Assembly: GCA_963732405.1 (NCBI GenBank)
Contig: CAVSZG010000003.1
Span: 248,001-312,000 of the forward strand
DNA: 64,000 nucleotides
DNA from: JAUIAI01 sp963732405
GTDB taxonomy: Bacteria; Pseudomonadota; Gammaproteobacteria; Burkholderiales; Burkholderiaceae_E
Direction of reading: 5' to 3'
A model generated the notes under the pieces. It searched no databases. It was not told the DNA's origin and worked only from the letters and a program-made list of their open reading frames with translations. The position numbers were made by a program, and so were the translations under genes. Positions 35,428 through 44,394 of this stretch are shown here, piece by piece; the first letter of the stretch is position 1; every line of letters starts with the position of its first letter.

Positions 35428-36102
35428 TCAATTGACAACGGCCATGGTCCGGGTGGCCATCGTTCCGGGATCGACCTCGGCGTTGCAGTAGCGAGTGGTC
35501 AGCGTCGCAATGCGCCCGATGCTCAACTGGAGATGCCGGATCGATGCCGAACCGGTCTTGTCCAGGATGGATCGGATGTGACAGCGCACCGTGGCTTCGG
35601 CGACGCCGCGAGCCGCGGCAATTCGCTTGGGCTCCAGACCGTTGCCCAGGCCGGCGACGACCTCGGCTTCCCGGCGCGTGAGGCCATGAACCCTCGCGTA
35701 CATCCCGACCAGCTCTTCATCACAGAGCATCGGATGTTCCAGTGCGACCAGCACGGCCGGCGTCAACAGGTCGGGCACCACTACGGCATGGACTGTGTCC
35801 GGGCGGGAGGCGACCATGCAGATGCGCACCTGCTTGTCGAGCACCGATGCACGGATGGCTCGCAACCAGGCGCCCTCCAGTCGCGCCTCGGCAGGCATGA
35901 GCTGGCCGCCCCTCAACACCAGCGATTGATCGGCTTCGAGTCGGGTCTGCGCGTCGGGTGTGTGATCGAGCAGCCTCGCTGAGCCGTCGAGCCGGAAGGG
36001 TCCCGGGGCACGAGCCTGACGCTCGTGGTGGTCGCTCGCGCTCAGTCGCAGGGTTGGATCGTGCCGGCCCCCTGCCGGCCTGTCGGATCGTGCATGAATC
36101 AT
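35428..36102 (-). CDS. LuxR-family transcriptional regulator, copy 2
   Basis: A 224-residue paralogue of the regulator at 6575-7255, with nearly the same central and C-terminal sequence (GAWLRAIRAS, MVASRPDTVHAVVVPD, HGLTRREAEVVAGLGNGLEPKRIAAARG). The LuxR/GerE helix-turn-helix is complete. No effector domain is recognised at the N-terminus. It converges with the DmpD-like gene, and copy 1 converges with the hydrolase fusion, so both copies have an alpha-beta hydrolase neighbour on the opposite strand. ATG 36102 has AGAGGA upstream. Confidence 0.85.
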   Translation of the reverse strand: MIHARSDRPAGGRHDPTLRLSASDHHERQARAPGPFRLDGSARLLDHTPDAQTRLEADQSLVLRGGQLMPAEARLEGAWLRAIRASVLDKQVRICMVASRPDTVHAVVVPDLLTPAVLVALEHPMLCDEELVGMYARVHGLTRREAEVVAGLGNGLEPKRIAAARGVAEATVRCHIRSILDKTGSASIRHLQLSIGRIATLTTRYCNAEVDPGTMATRTMAVVN

Positions 36103-36275
36103 CGTCGTTCCTCTGTTTCATCAGGCCAATGGACTCATTGATGTCGCTTCTTGTCTTTTGCGGCGACGAATACACTATCTGTCAACATTGGCGCGCTGGC
36201 CTTTAACAATCTTTAATCACGGCGTCGCTCGCGCATTTGCAGTAAATTTGTGTAAAAGCGTGACAACGAGAGGCC

Positions 36276-38846
36276 ATGCAATCCGAGATGAAGCCGAGTC
36301 GTATCCGCTTCGGCCGGTTTGAACTTCGGCTCAACGAGCGACGCCTGTTCGAGGAGCAACGCCCCTGTCCGCTGGGCACGCGCGCCTTCGATGTGCTGGG
36401 CCTGCTGGTGAGTCGGCACGGCGAGATCGTGACCCGCCATGAATTGCTCGAGGCCGTCTGGCCGGAACTCGAGGTCGAGGAGAACAATCTGTCGGTGCAG
36501 GTCTCGACCCTGCGCAAGTTGCTGGGTAGCGAGTTGATCGCGACCATTCCGGGACGTGGTTACCAGTTTGTCGGCCACATCGATACCCACGCTGAATCCG
36601 ACGCGACTAACCCGGTTCCCCAGCCGACAAGCCCTGGAGCGGTACCCGACCGAAGCACGTCGGACGCGGCCCGACCGAATGGGAATCTGCCAAGGCGACT
36701 TGGCGACATCCTGGGGCGGGATGTTGAAATCGCTGCATTGACCACAATGCTGCGGGAACAGTCGGTGGTGACCGTGGTCGGGCCGGCCGGCATCGGGAAA
36801 ACCTGCCTGGCCCTTCACACGGCATTGCGCATCCAGGAATCATTTGCCAATGGCGGATGGCTCGTCGAACTCGCCGCGCTGGACGATCCCGCATTGGTGG
36901 CTGAGACTATTGCCCACAGTCTGAAGCTGGCGCTGCCGGGTCATTTCGATCCGGTTGATGAGCTGGCGGCCCAGCTCGCCACTCGTGATCTGCTCATCGT
37001 CATCGACAATGCCGAACACCTGTTGTCGACGGTCTCGCGGCTGGTCAGCCGACTGGTCGAACAAACCGCCAAGGTCCGTTTCCTGGTGACCAGCCAGTCT
37101 CTCTTGCATATACCGGGCGAACATTTGCTCAAGTTGGGTGGATTGACGGTGCCGGAATCGCCGAACGCTCGAGATATTGCCGATTCCAGCGCCGTCCGCC
37201 TGTTCAGCCGTCGGGTCCGAGCGCTGAAAGAAGGTTTTCACATGGACACCGAGACCGGCCACAATGTGGCGATGTTGTGCCGGCATCTGGACGGCATTCC
37301 GCTGGCCATTGAACTGGCGGCGGCACGGGTGCCGATGTTTGGCGTCGCGGGGGTCTTGATGGGCCTGGAGAACGCGCCCCGACTGTTGAAGGCCGGGTCA
37401 GACCCGTCGGTCCGCCACCGATCGCTCGAATCCGCCTTGGACTGGAGTCATTCGCTGCTGAGCGACGAAGAGCAACGCGTCTTTCGACGGCTGAGTTGTT
37501 TCAGCGACGGATTCAATGTCGAGGCGATGCAGGATGTGGTCTGTGATGAACAGATCGATCGATGGCAGGCACTCGATCATCTGGGCACGCTGGTTGACAA
37601 GTCGCTGGTCACGATGCTGGATCAGTCTCCGGTGCGTTATCGACTGCTGGAGACAACTCGCGCCTATGCGGCTGCGCGGCTCGAGGAAGCGGACGAGGTG
37701 TCGTTCATCCGGGACCGTCATGCACAGGCCATCTTGCAACTGTTTCGCCGGGCGGTGCGCGCGCGTGACATGCCCTTGCTGGTGTCGGAGATCGACAATC
37801 TGCGGCAGGCTTACAACTGGGCAATGCGCCCGCCCATTGATCCGGACACGGCGGTTGGCCTGGTCTGTCTGTCGTCGGTTCTGTTCGCCGTCGAGGGCCT
37901 GGTGACGGAGGCCATCCGACGGATTCATGAGGTCGAACCCTTGGTCGGACCCGATACACCCAAGCCGGTCGCCGCGCTGTTCTGGCGCTGGTATGGCCGG
38001 ATGGGGGTGGACGGGCGTGTACCGGTCGATCGATGTCTCCAGGCATTCGATCGGGCCATCGAACTGTTTCGAGAACTGGACAACCCGCGTCATCTGCATG
38101 CCTGTCTGCGCAGCAAGGCTGAAGCGCTGATCGAATCGGGTCGCCTCGATGAGGCGCCTGACTTGCTGGCCCAGGCCAGCCAGATGGAGGCGAATGGTCT
38201 GCCCCTGGCCGACCGCATGCGCCGGATGCGCGTACAAGGCCAGCTGGACTATCGCCGCGGCGATTTTCAGGCGAGCGCCGAGATCTGGCAGCAGGCTTAT
38301 GAGCTTGCCCGATCGTCGGGATTCGAACGCTACGAAGTCACCTTGTTGACGGATCTGGCCCGATTGGGCCTGCGGATGGGCGAAGCCGGCGAAGCCGTGC
38401 GCCGGTACCAGACGCTCGTCGAGCGCTCACAGGCTGGACGAGGCCTCGGCCTGACCCTTGCCTATGCGCTGGCCGGACTCGTCACGGCTCAACTCGCGGT
38501 GGGTGATCTGCCAGCAGCTCGATCGACGGCGATCCAGGCGGTGCCGCACCTGCGGCGCTCGGCAATTTTACTGGCCCGGGTCGACACGCTCGCGCTAGTC
38601 ATCGCGACCGATGGTTGGATCGCGCAAGCGGTTCGGGCTATCGGTGCAGCAGACCGATATCGGCGAGTCTCGGGCGTCAACCGGACGCCGGACGAACTCA
38701 TCATCCGAAATAAGGTGCTCAGTCTGGCGGACAACCGGGAGCCATTGTCGCGGGCGCAGCAATGGCTCGCCGAGGGCGATGCGATGCACGAGATCGAGGT
38801 GGTCGCTCAGATCGAGCGCTGTCTGAACCAGGGGCAGTGCCCGTAG
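36276..38846 (+). CDS. Winged-helix regulator with NTPase and TPR-like domains
   Basis: An 856-residue regulator. Residues 7-102 are an OmpR/ToxR-type winged helix ending in ATIPGRGYQFVG. Then a signal-transduction NTPase: LGRDVEIAAL, Walker A GPAGIGKT (169-176) and Walker B LLIVIDNAEH (239-248), like the AfsR/MalT-type STAND proteins. The remaining half is helical with TPR-like degenerate repeats (about 480-850). No transmembrane segment is seen, unlike the fusion at 3884, so it is cytoplasmic. ATG 36288 is an alternative start. It is followed after 77 bases by the DyP-P450 gene on the same strand and may control it. Confidence 0.88.
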   Translation: MQSEMKPSRIRFGRFELRLNERRLFEEQRPCPLGTRAFDVLGLLVSRHGEIVTRHELLEAVWPELEVEENNLSVQVSTLRKLLGSELIATIPGRGYQFVGHIDTHAESDATNPVPQPTSPGAVPDRSTSDAARPNGNLPRRLGDILGRDVEIAALTTMLREQSVVTVVGPAGIGKTCLALHTALRIQESFANGGWLVELAALDDPALVAETIAHSLKLALPGHFDPVDELAAQLATRDLLIVIDNAEHLLSTVSRLVSRLVEQTAKVRFLVTSQSLLHIPGEHLLKLGGLTVPESPNARDIADSSAVRLFSRRVRALKEGFHMDTETGHNVAMLCRHLDGIPLAIELAAARVPMFGVAGVLMGLENAPRLLKAGSDPSVRHRSLESALDWSHSLLSDEEQRVFRRLSCFSDGFNVEAMQDVVCDEQIDRWQALDHLGTLVDKSLVTMLDQSPVRYRLLETTRAYAAARLEEADEVSFIRDRHAQAILQLFRRAVRARDMPLLVSEIDNLRQAYNWAMRPPIDPDTAVGLVCLSSVLFAVEGLVTEAIRRIHEVEPLVGPDTPKPVAALFWRWYGRMGVDGRVPVDRCLQAFDRAIELFRELDNPRHLHACLRSKAEALIESGRLDEAPDLLAQASQMEANGLPLADRMRRMRVQGQLDYRRGDFQASAEIWQQAYELARSSGFERYEVTLLTDLARLGLRMGEAGEAVRRYQTLVERSQAGRGLGLTLAYALAGLVTAQLAVGDLPAARSTAIQAVPHLRRSAILLARVDTLALVIATDGWIAQAVRAIGAADRYRRVSGVNRTPDELIIRNKVLSLADNREPLSRAQQWLAEGDAMHEIEVVAQIERCLNQGQCP

Positions 38847-38923
38847 CAAATCCATCTTTCTTGGGGATTGGATAACGCTCGCCGTCTTGCGACTCTGTTC
38901 TCTGTCGAACAGCGGAGACGGCC

Positions 38924-41900
38924 ATGAACTATGACGAGCAGCGCTTTGAGGCGCTCGCGGCGCTGGTGCCGCGCACGGATGCGGTCAACTTTGCCTTGAA
39001 TCTGATTCTGCCGCTCGATGATCCCGGGCAGATGAAGCTGCTGCTTTCCCTGCTGTTTCGCAATCGCCCCGATACCGAGCGAGTGCTCAAGAGTTTGAAT
39101 TTCGTCCATAGTGCACGCTTTCTGCCGACTCCGGACGGATCTGCGTTACAGGTCATCACCGTCTATGACGGCGATTTCGATGACTATGTGAATGACTTTA
39201 CGGCGGCCATCGGCGATACCTTTGATCTGATTCTGTCATTCGTCCGGGATCATCCGCCACTGCCGGTGCGGGAGAATCCCGAGGCGTTTCTGCAGTTCAT
39301 CAATGCGCACAACCGGGTGGGGGTGCAGGCCGGGCCCGGATCCTTCGGACCCATGGACCACTGGCCTCTTTATACTGCCTATGCCGACAAGACCGTTCTC
39401 GACATCGTCGATCCCGCCAGCCTGCCACCACTGCCCATCGTCAACGCCAAGCCGCACCCCTTCGATGATGACGATATCCAGTGCAACATTCTGGCCGATG
39501 TCAAAGCCGGGTTCGTCCAGCATCTGGGCCTGAATCTGGGCCAGGGTGCCCCTGGTCGGCATTTTCTGGCCAGGCTGCTCGATGGCGGCGGCGATGCGCT
39601 GCCGCAGGTCAGCAGCCATCGAACCGCTTGCGACCTGATCCGCCAGGACTGTGGTGTGCAGGCGCCCGATACCTGCCTGCTCACGGTCGGTCTGACCGCT
39701 GACGGCCTGACGTTGTTGTCGGGGCAATCGGACACTCTTGAAGCCTTCCCGCCCGCGTTCCGGCGCGGACCGGCCGATCCCGATATCGCCATTGACGTGG
39801 GTGACATTCATGAGAGCGCGCCGGATCGGTGGATCCTGGGCGCTCCTGGCCAGATGATTCATCTGTTTCTGTCCGTCTATGCCGACGCAGACGATACCCT
39901 GACCTACGCAGTCCAGAAGGTGACGAGTGAGTGCATGGCATTCGGTGGGACCGTGATATTCGATCGCCGGATCACAAGACAGAAGAAAGAGACTGGTCAC
40001 TTCGGGTATCGAGAGGGTATTTCGCAACCGCGGATAGCCGGTATTCATCCGGTCGATCCATCGGATCCCCAACCGCTCGCCGACATTGGTGAATTCATTC
40101 TGGGCGCCGACTTCAAAAACGCCTACGGGGGATCGTCGATCGGTCGTCTGCCCATCGATCTGGTCGATAACGGGAGCTTTGTCGCCGTCCGGATCATGGA
40201 ACAATTCGTCGATCGTTTCGAGACCAGTCTGCGCACGGCGGCCAGACAGACCGGGTGGCCGGAGGAACTGATTGCCGCCAAGCTGATGGGGCGTTATCGT
40301 GACGGCCGGCCTCTGGTGCCCTTACTGGATCCGGCGCCAGGCACCGGATCCAGTGCAGCAGCGACCCCGGCCGAGTTGAATCGATTCGACTATGCACCGA
40401 CCCGATCGCATCCGCAGGTGACTGCCGATTGGGACGGCAGGTTATGCCCGATTGGTGCCCATATCCGGCGGATGAATCCGCGAGGTTCGCCCACGATGGG
40501 CAAACCGTATGGCCGTCGCCTGATCCGGCGCGGCATGTCTTATGAATGGGCGCGCAACAGTGAGACGGTGCCGACCATCGAACGCGGTTTGTTCGGCCTG
40601 TTCATCTGCAGTGATCTGGACCGTCAATACGAAAGCGTGCTGCGCCTCTGGGCAAACGGCGATCGTGCCGCGCCCGGCATCCGTGGCACCCGCGATCCCT
40701 TCATCGGCCGTCAATGTGACAGCGGTACCTTCACCTTGCGGGACCCGCATTCGGATCAACAGCACTCGATCCGGGTGCCGCAACTGGTCGAGACTCGCGG
40801 CAGCATCTACCTGCTCTTGCCAGGGATCCGGGCCTTGCGACGACTGGCCGGTCTGGAGGTGTCGCATGCTGCGCCATCACTGGTGCCGAGTCCGCTGTTT
40901 GATCCTGACGACGAGTCCTTCGATCCAGACTCGCTCGATATCCGGCAACCGGCATTGGCGGCCGACCCTTATCCTTATTACCGATGGTTTCGTCGGCATT
41001 GCCCGATCCGGTATGTGTCCGAACATGAGAGTCACTGGGTATTCTCTGCCGCGCTGATCAAGGAGTTGACCGGGCCACAGGCTGGGGTTTTTCTGAAGCG
41101 ACCTCTGCGCGAGCGTTGGCAGCGCGGCCTGTTCTTTCTGGATCCGCCTACTCATAAAGCCGTTCGCCAGCCCATGGATAGTGTGATGGCAGAGGCGTTT
41201 CGATCGGCTGGCGCAGTGATCCAGGAGGCGCTGGACCGGGTCCTGAATGACATGGCTCACGGCGCGCAGGTCGATGCGGTTGCGGCGTTTTCGCGGCGTC
41301 TGCCGCACGACGTGTTCATGACCTTGTTCGGACTCAGTGGCGACGCGCGCGCCCGTGCCGACGAACTCTGTCGCTTGAACCTGCTCAATCGCAGTCCTGG
41401 CTTAGGTGCGCATCAGTGGGCGCAGGCCTCTATCGCGGCGGCCGGCCTGGAACGGCTGATCGTGGGCGAACTGCACAAACCTCCTGGTCATCTGCCGCCG
41501 GCGTCGATATTGGGGCAGATCGCGGGGCTCGCGGCGTTGGGAAACATTCCGCCGGGCGAATGGGTGTTAACCGCCGTTCACCTGATTATGGGCGGCTATC
41601 TGTCGACCGAATTCCTGTTGAGTTCCGGCCTCTATCACCTGCTTCAGACCTACGGCCAGGCCAGCGAGATTCCACGACCTGACGGTCGCGTCACGCCGGC
41701 GATGGTCCGCGAACTTCTGCGATACGATGCGCCATTCCAGTTGGCGGACCGCTATGCGGCGCGCGACGTTCCGATTCAGACACCATCGCATGGCACTCAC
41801 CTGATCCGTCAGAACGAGCGCGTGGTACTGGTCTATGGCTCGGCCAATCGGGATGAGGCTGAGTTCGGCGGCACCGCGCATCACCTCGATCTGAACCGGT

Positions 41901-42118
41901 TTACGACCGAAAGGGTTGGTGCAACAGACCATTTTGCGTTTGGTCTGGGCGATCATTCATGTATCGGTGCCCGGCTTGCCGTGTTGATCGCGGGCGAGGG
42001 ACTGACCCGTCTGCTCGAGCGTTATCCGCAGATGTCGCTGGCTCAGGGCTTCCCACCGGTCTGGCATTCGGATCCGTATTTCCGCTACCTGATGCATCTT
42101 CAGGTCAGTCTGGGGTAG
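38924..42118 (+). CDS. DyP-type peroxidase - cytochrome P450 fusion protein
   Basis: A 1064-residue protein with two unrelated haem domains. Residues 1-150: a conserved-looking N-terminal domain I do not recognise. Residues about 175-645: DyP-type peroxidase, with the haem-proximal His in CPIGAHIRRMNPR (H513), the distal Arg region LIRRGMSY (R535/R536) and the GxxDG motif present as GYREG (361-365), Asp replaced by Glu. Residues about 660-1064: P450, with the I-helix around IMGGYLSTEF (888-897), ExxR at E930-R933 (RELLRYDAPFQL) and the haem-thiolate loop FGLGDHSCIGARLA with Cys1013. No signal peptide or reductase domain is seen. A peroxidase domain could supply or consume peroxide for the P450, which is inference. 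The frame is intact and the ribosome site is GGAGACGG before ATG 38924. Confidence 0.88.
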   Translation: MNYDEQRFEALAALVPRTDAVNFALNLILPLDDPGQMKLLLSLLFRNRPDTERVLKSLNFVHSARFLPTPDGSALQVITVYDGDFDDYVNDFTAAIGDTFDLILSFVRDHPPLPVRENPEAFLQFINAHNRVGVQAGPGSFGPMDHWPLYTAYADKTVLDIVDPASLPPLPIVNAKPHPFDDDDIQCNILADVKAGFVQHLGLNLGQGAPGRHFLARLLDGGGDALPQVSSHRTACDLIRQDCGVQAPDTCLLTVGLTADGLTLLSGQSDTLEAFPPAFRRGPADPDIAIDVGDIHESAPDRWILGAPGQMIHLFLSVYADADDTLTYAVQKVTSECMAFGGTVIFDRRITRQKKETGHFGYREGISQPRIAGIHPVDPSDPQPLADIGEFILGADFKNAYGGSSIGRLPIDLVDNGSFVAVRIMEQFVDRFETSLRTAARQTGWPEELIAAKLMGRYRDGRPLVPLLDPAPGTGSSAAATPAELNRFDYAPTRSHPQVTADWDGRLCPIGAHIRRMNPRGSPTMGKPYGRRLIRRGMSYEWARNSETVPTIERGLFGLFICSDLDRQYESVLRLWANGDRAAPGIRGTRDPFIGRQCDSGTFTLRDPHSDQQHSIRVPQLVETRGSIYLLLPGIRALRRLAGLEVSHAAPSLVPSPLFDPDDESFDPDSLDIRQPALAADPYPYYRWFRRHCPIRYVSEHESHWVFSAALIKELTGPQAGVFLKRPLRERWQRGLFFLDPPTHKAVRQPMDSVMAEAFRSAGAVIQEALDRVLNDMAHGAQVDAVAAFSRRLPHDVFMTLFGLSGDARARADELCRLNLLNRSPGLGAHQWAQASIAAAGLERLIVGELHKPPGHLPPASILGQIAGLAALGNIPPGEWVLTAVHLIMGGYLSTEFLLSSGLYHLLQTYGQASEIPRPDGRVTPAMVRELLRYDAPFQLADRYAARDVPIQTPSHGTHLIRQNERVVLVYGSANRDEAEFGGTAHHLDLNRFTTERVGATDHFAFGLGDHSCIGARLAVLIAGEGLTRLLERYPQMSLAQGFPPVWHSDPYFRYLMHLQVSLG

Positions 42119-42136
42119 TTAGCGGGCCTGTATCGC

Positions 42137-42579
42137 TCAGTTGCGAAAGACGCCGACGGCGCCGGCTAGCGAGGCGGCCTGCATCTTCAGGCTGGTGGCA
42201 GCGGCAGCGGCCTGTTCGACCAATGCCGTGTTCTGCTGGGTGGCCAGATCCAGCGCGATCACTGCCTGATTCACCTGGTCCACGCCGTCGGTCAGCGCCG
42301 GATATAGTCGCCCATCTTGGTGCGGTTCTTGACCAGCGCCGACCAGGCCTCACCGTCCTTGAGGGTCGCCCACATGTCGGCGAAGGCCTCGGGCGGCATC
42401 TCGGGATGTCGCGCCAAATTGTGGGGCTGTCCGATCAGTTCCTGATGGGTGAAACCACTGATCGCTACGAAGGCGTCATTGGCATAGGTAATGTTGCCGT
42501 TGACGTCCGTTGATTAGACCAGGGTGTGCCCCTCGCCCAGTCGATGGCCTCGATCAGTTACCGGTAGATTGGTACGCAT
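42137..42579 (-). pseudogene. PAS-type methyl-accepting chemotaxis protein remnant
   Basis: The minus strand begins MRTNLPVTD and continues with an Aer-like PAS domain (ITYANDAFVAISGFTHQELIG, HNLARHPEMPPEAFADMW, in parts), then jumps directly to a chemoreceptor C-terminal tail (ALTDGVDQVNQAVIALD, QQNTALVEQAAAAATSL). The whole middle part with helices and most of the signalling domain is deleted, an in-frame TAA interrupts the PAS start, and the two halves are in different frames. It is a clear relic of an energy-taxis receptor. Confidence 0.82.
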
Positions 42580-42761
42580 GAGAGCTCCAGAATGGTTGGG
42601 CCACGACTGGTGGCCGCCGGCACGATGCTCTTTCGTACCCTTGTTTTCGCATGGCAAATTATCCGGTTACCATTCCGTGCCAATCGTCAAATATCGTGTG
42701 TTTGGCGCCTGCTGTTTGAAATCCTTGCCGCAGATCGGCAAGACGCCATCATCCGACGACC

Positions 42762-44314
42762 ATGATCGAGCGTGAACTCAAGCTGAGCATTACCGAGACG
42801 CAGGAGCGTCGTCTGCGGGCAATCCTGCGCGGCGGAGCCGTTGCCTGTGGGCGTCCCGTCCGGCGAACTCTTTCCACCATTTATTACGACACGGACGATG
42901 GTGATCTCGAATCGGCCGGCTTGTCCCTGCGTGTTCGTCGACAGGGACGGATCTGGACCCAGACGGTCAAGTCGCGCGATACCGGCATGAATGGCCTGTC
43001 GTCGGCCAGGGAGCTGAATTGCCCGGCACCGCGCGGCCGATTGTGCATTGAAGCGATACCTGATCCGGCGTTGCGCGAGCGACTGCTGACCGTGTTGGGC
43101 GGCAAGCCCGTGCAGCCGCGTAGCACTCATCACGTGCGGCGCACTGCGTATGAGGCGCTTCCCGAGGCGGGCACGCGCATCGAGGTGGTCATCGACGCGG
43201 TTGAGGTGCGGGCTCGAGACCATGTCGCCCAGTTCCGTGAAGTCGAAATCGAGCTGTTGGAGGGCCGCGCGCAAGGCATATTCATGGTGGCCGGGCGCTG
43301 TTTCCCGACGGCGGTATCCGGTTCTCGACCCTGTCGAAGGCACAGCGCGGCGCTCTGCTGGCGCGCGAAGGCATCGTGAGCCCGGTCCTCGAGCCGCGGC
43401 AGGCGAGGTCGGTCCGGCTGGATGCAGCCGCAACCGTCGAGTCGGCGGCCCAGGCCGTGCTGCGGGAATGCGTCAGCCAGATCACCGCCAACATCGACGT
43501 GTCGCTGGCCAGCGACGGTCCGGCCGGGCCGCATCAGCTCAGGGTCGGATTGCGCCGTCTACGCACGGCACTTGCCGTTTTCGATGCGCTTGCCCCGGGC
43601 AATTCCCGTTCGGACGAGCTCGCGGCCCAGGCCAGATGGCTGGCGGCGCAGGTAGGGCAGTTGCGCGATGTCGAAGTCACGCGGCTGCAGAGCGTTCTGC
43701 CCGAACTCGAGCGCCATGAGCATGATGCAGGCTTCCTGCGCCTGTCTGTCGCACTCGATCAATACGAACGTGAGCTGCGGCAGTCTGTGCGCGCGCATCT
43801 GGTCGGCGCCCGGGTTCACCGCTTCCTGTTCGATCTGATCGAATACGTCGAACTGCGCGGCTGGCTCGATCAGGAAAATCTCGATCAGACGGCAAGACTG
43901 GCCGAGCCGGTCGCGCAGTATGCGAGTCGGGTGCTGGCGCAGCGCTGGCGCCGGGTGAGACGGCGGGGCGGTGAGCTCGCCGGACTCGATATCGAGCAAC
44001 GCCATGAGTTGCGCAAATCGCTCAAGAAGCTGCGTTATGCAGCCGAATTTTTTGCCTCCGTGTTTGAGAAGAGGAAACCGCGGCGTTTTCTCAGGCGGCT
44101 GGCGAAACTGCAGACCGTGTTTGGTGACCTGAATGATGCGGCACTTGTTGAGCGGCTGCTCTCGAACGCCCCCTGTCTGGCCGACGACGATCCGGCGCTT
44201 CAACGCGCGTGCGGGTGGATCATGGGCGGGCGCTTCACCCGATCGGAACTGACCTGGCAGCGGGTCGATACCCTTTGGCAAGGTCTGGAACGCACGCGGA
44301 TCTTCTGGCGCTGA
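42762..44314 (+). pseudogene. CYTH-CHAD domain protein split by one frameshift
   Basis: The first frame (42762-43290) gives a CYTH triphosphate tunnel domain: EREL at the start, the paired Arg/Lys strands LSLRVRRQG and QTVKSR, and EVEIEL near the end. The second frame, entering before 43376, continues the CYTH end (ALFPDGGIRFSTLSKAQRG) and a CHAD domain with conserved His in GPHQLRVGLRRLRTAL and RHELRKSLKKLRYAAEFF. Restoring one base near 43293 (GGG to GGGG) gives a normal 517-residue CYTH-CHAD protein. Such proteins bind or hydrolyse polyphosphate-type compounds. Real mutation or a homopolymer error cannot be told apart. Confidence 0.85.
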
Positions 44315-44394
44315 TTCACGCGGCAGATCGCCGGGTATATGCTTGCAGTTTGACCGGCCGGCCGCCTGCCGGTGTCGGGCCAGACGAGGACGTC

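Noticed and set aside
42762..43379. CYTH protein as a separate complete gene
   Set aside because: The last 30 residues are out of frame, and the correct CYTH end continues into the CHAD frame, so it is one gene with a frameshift.
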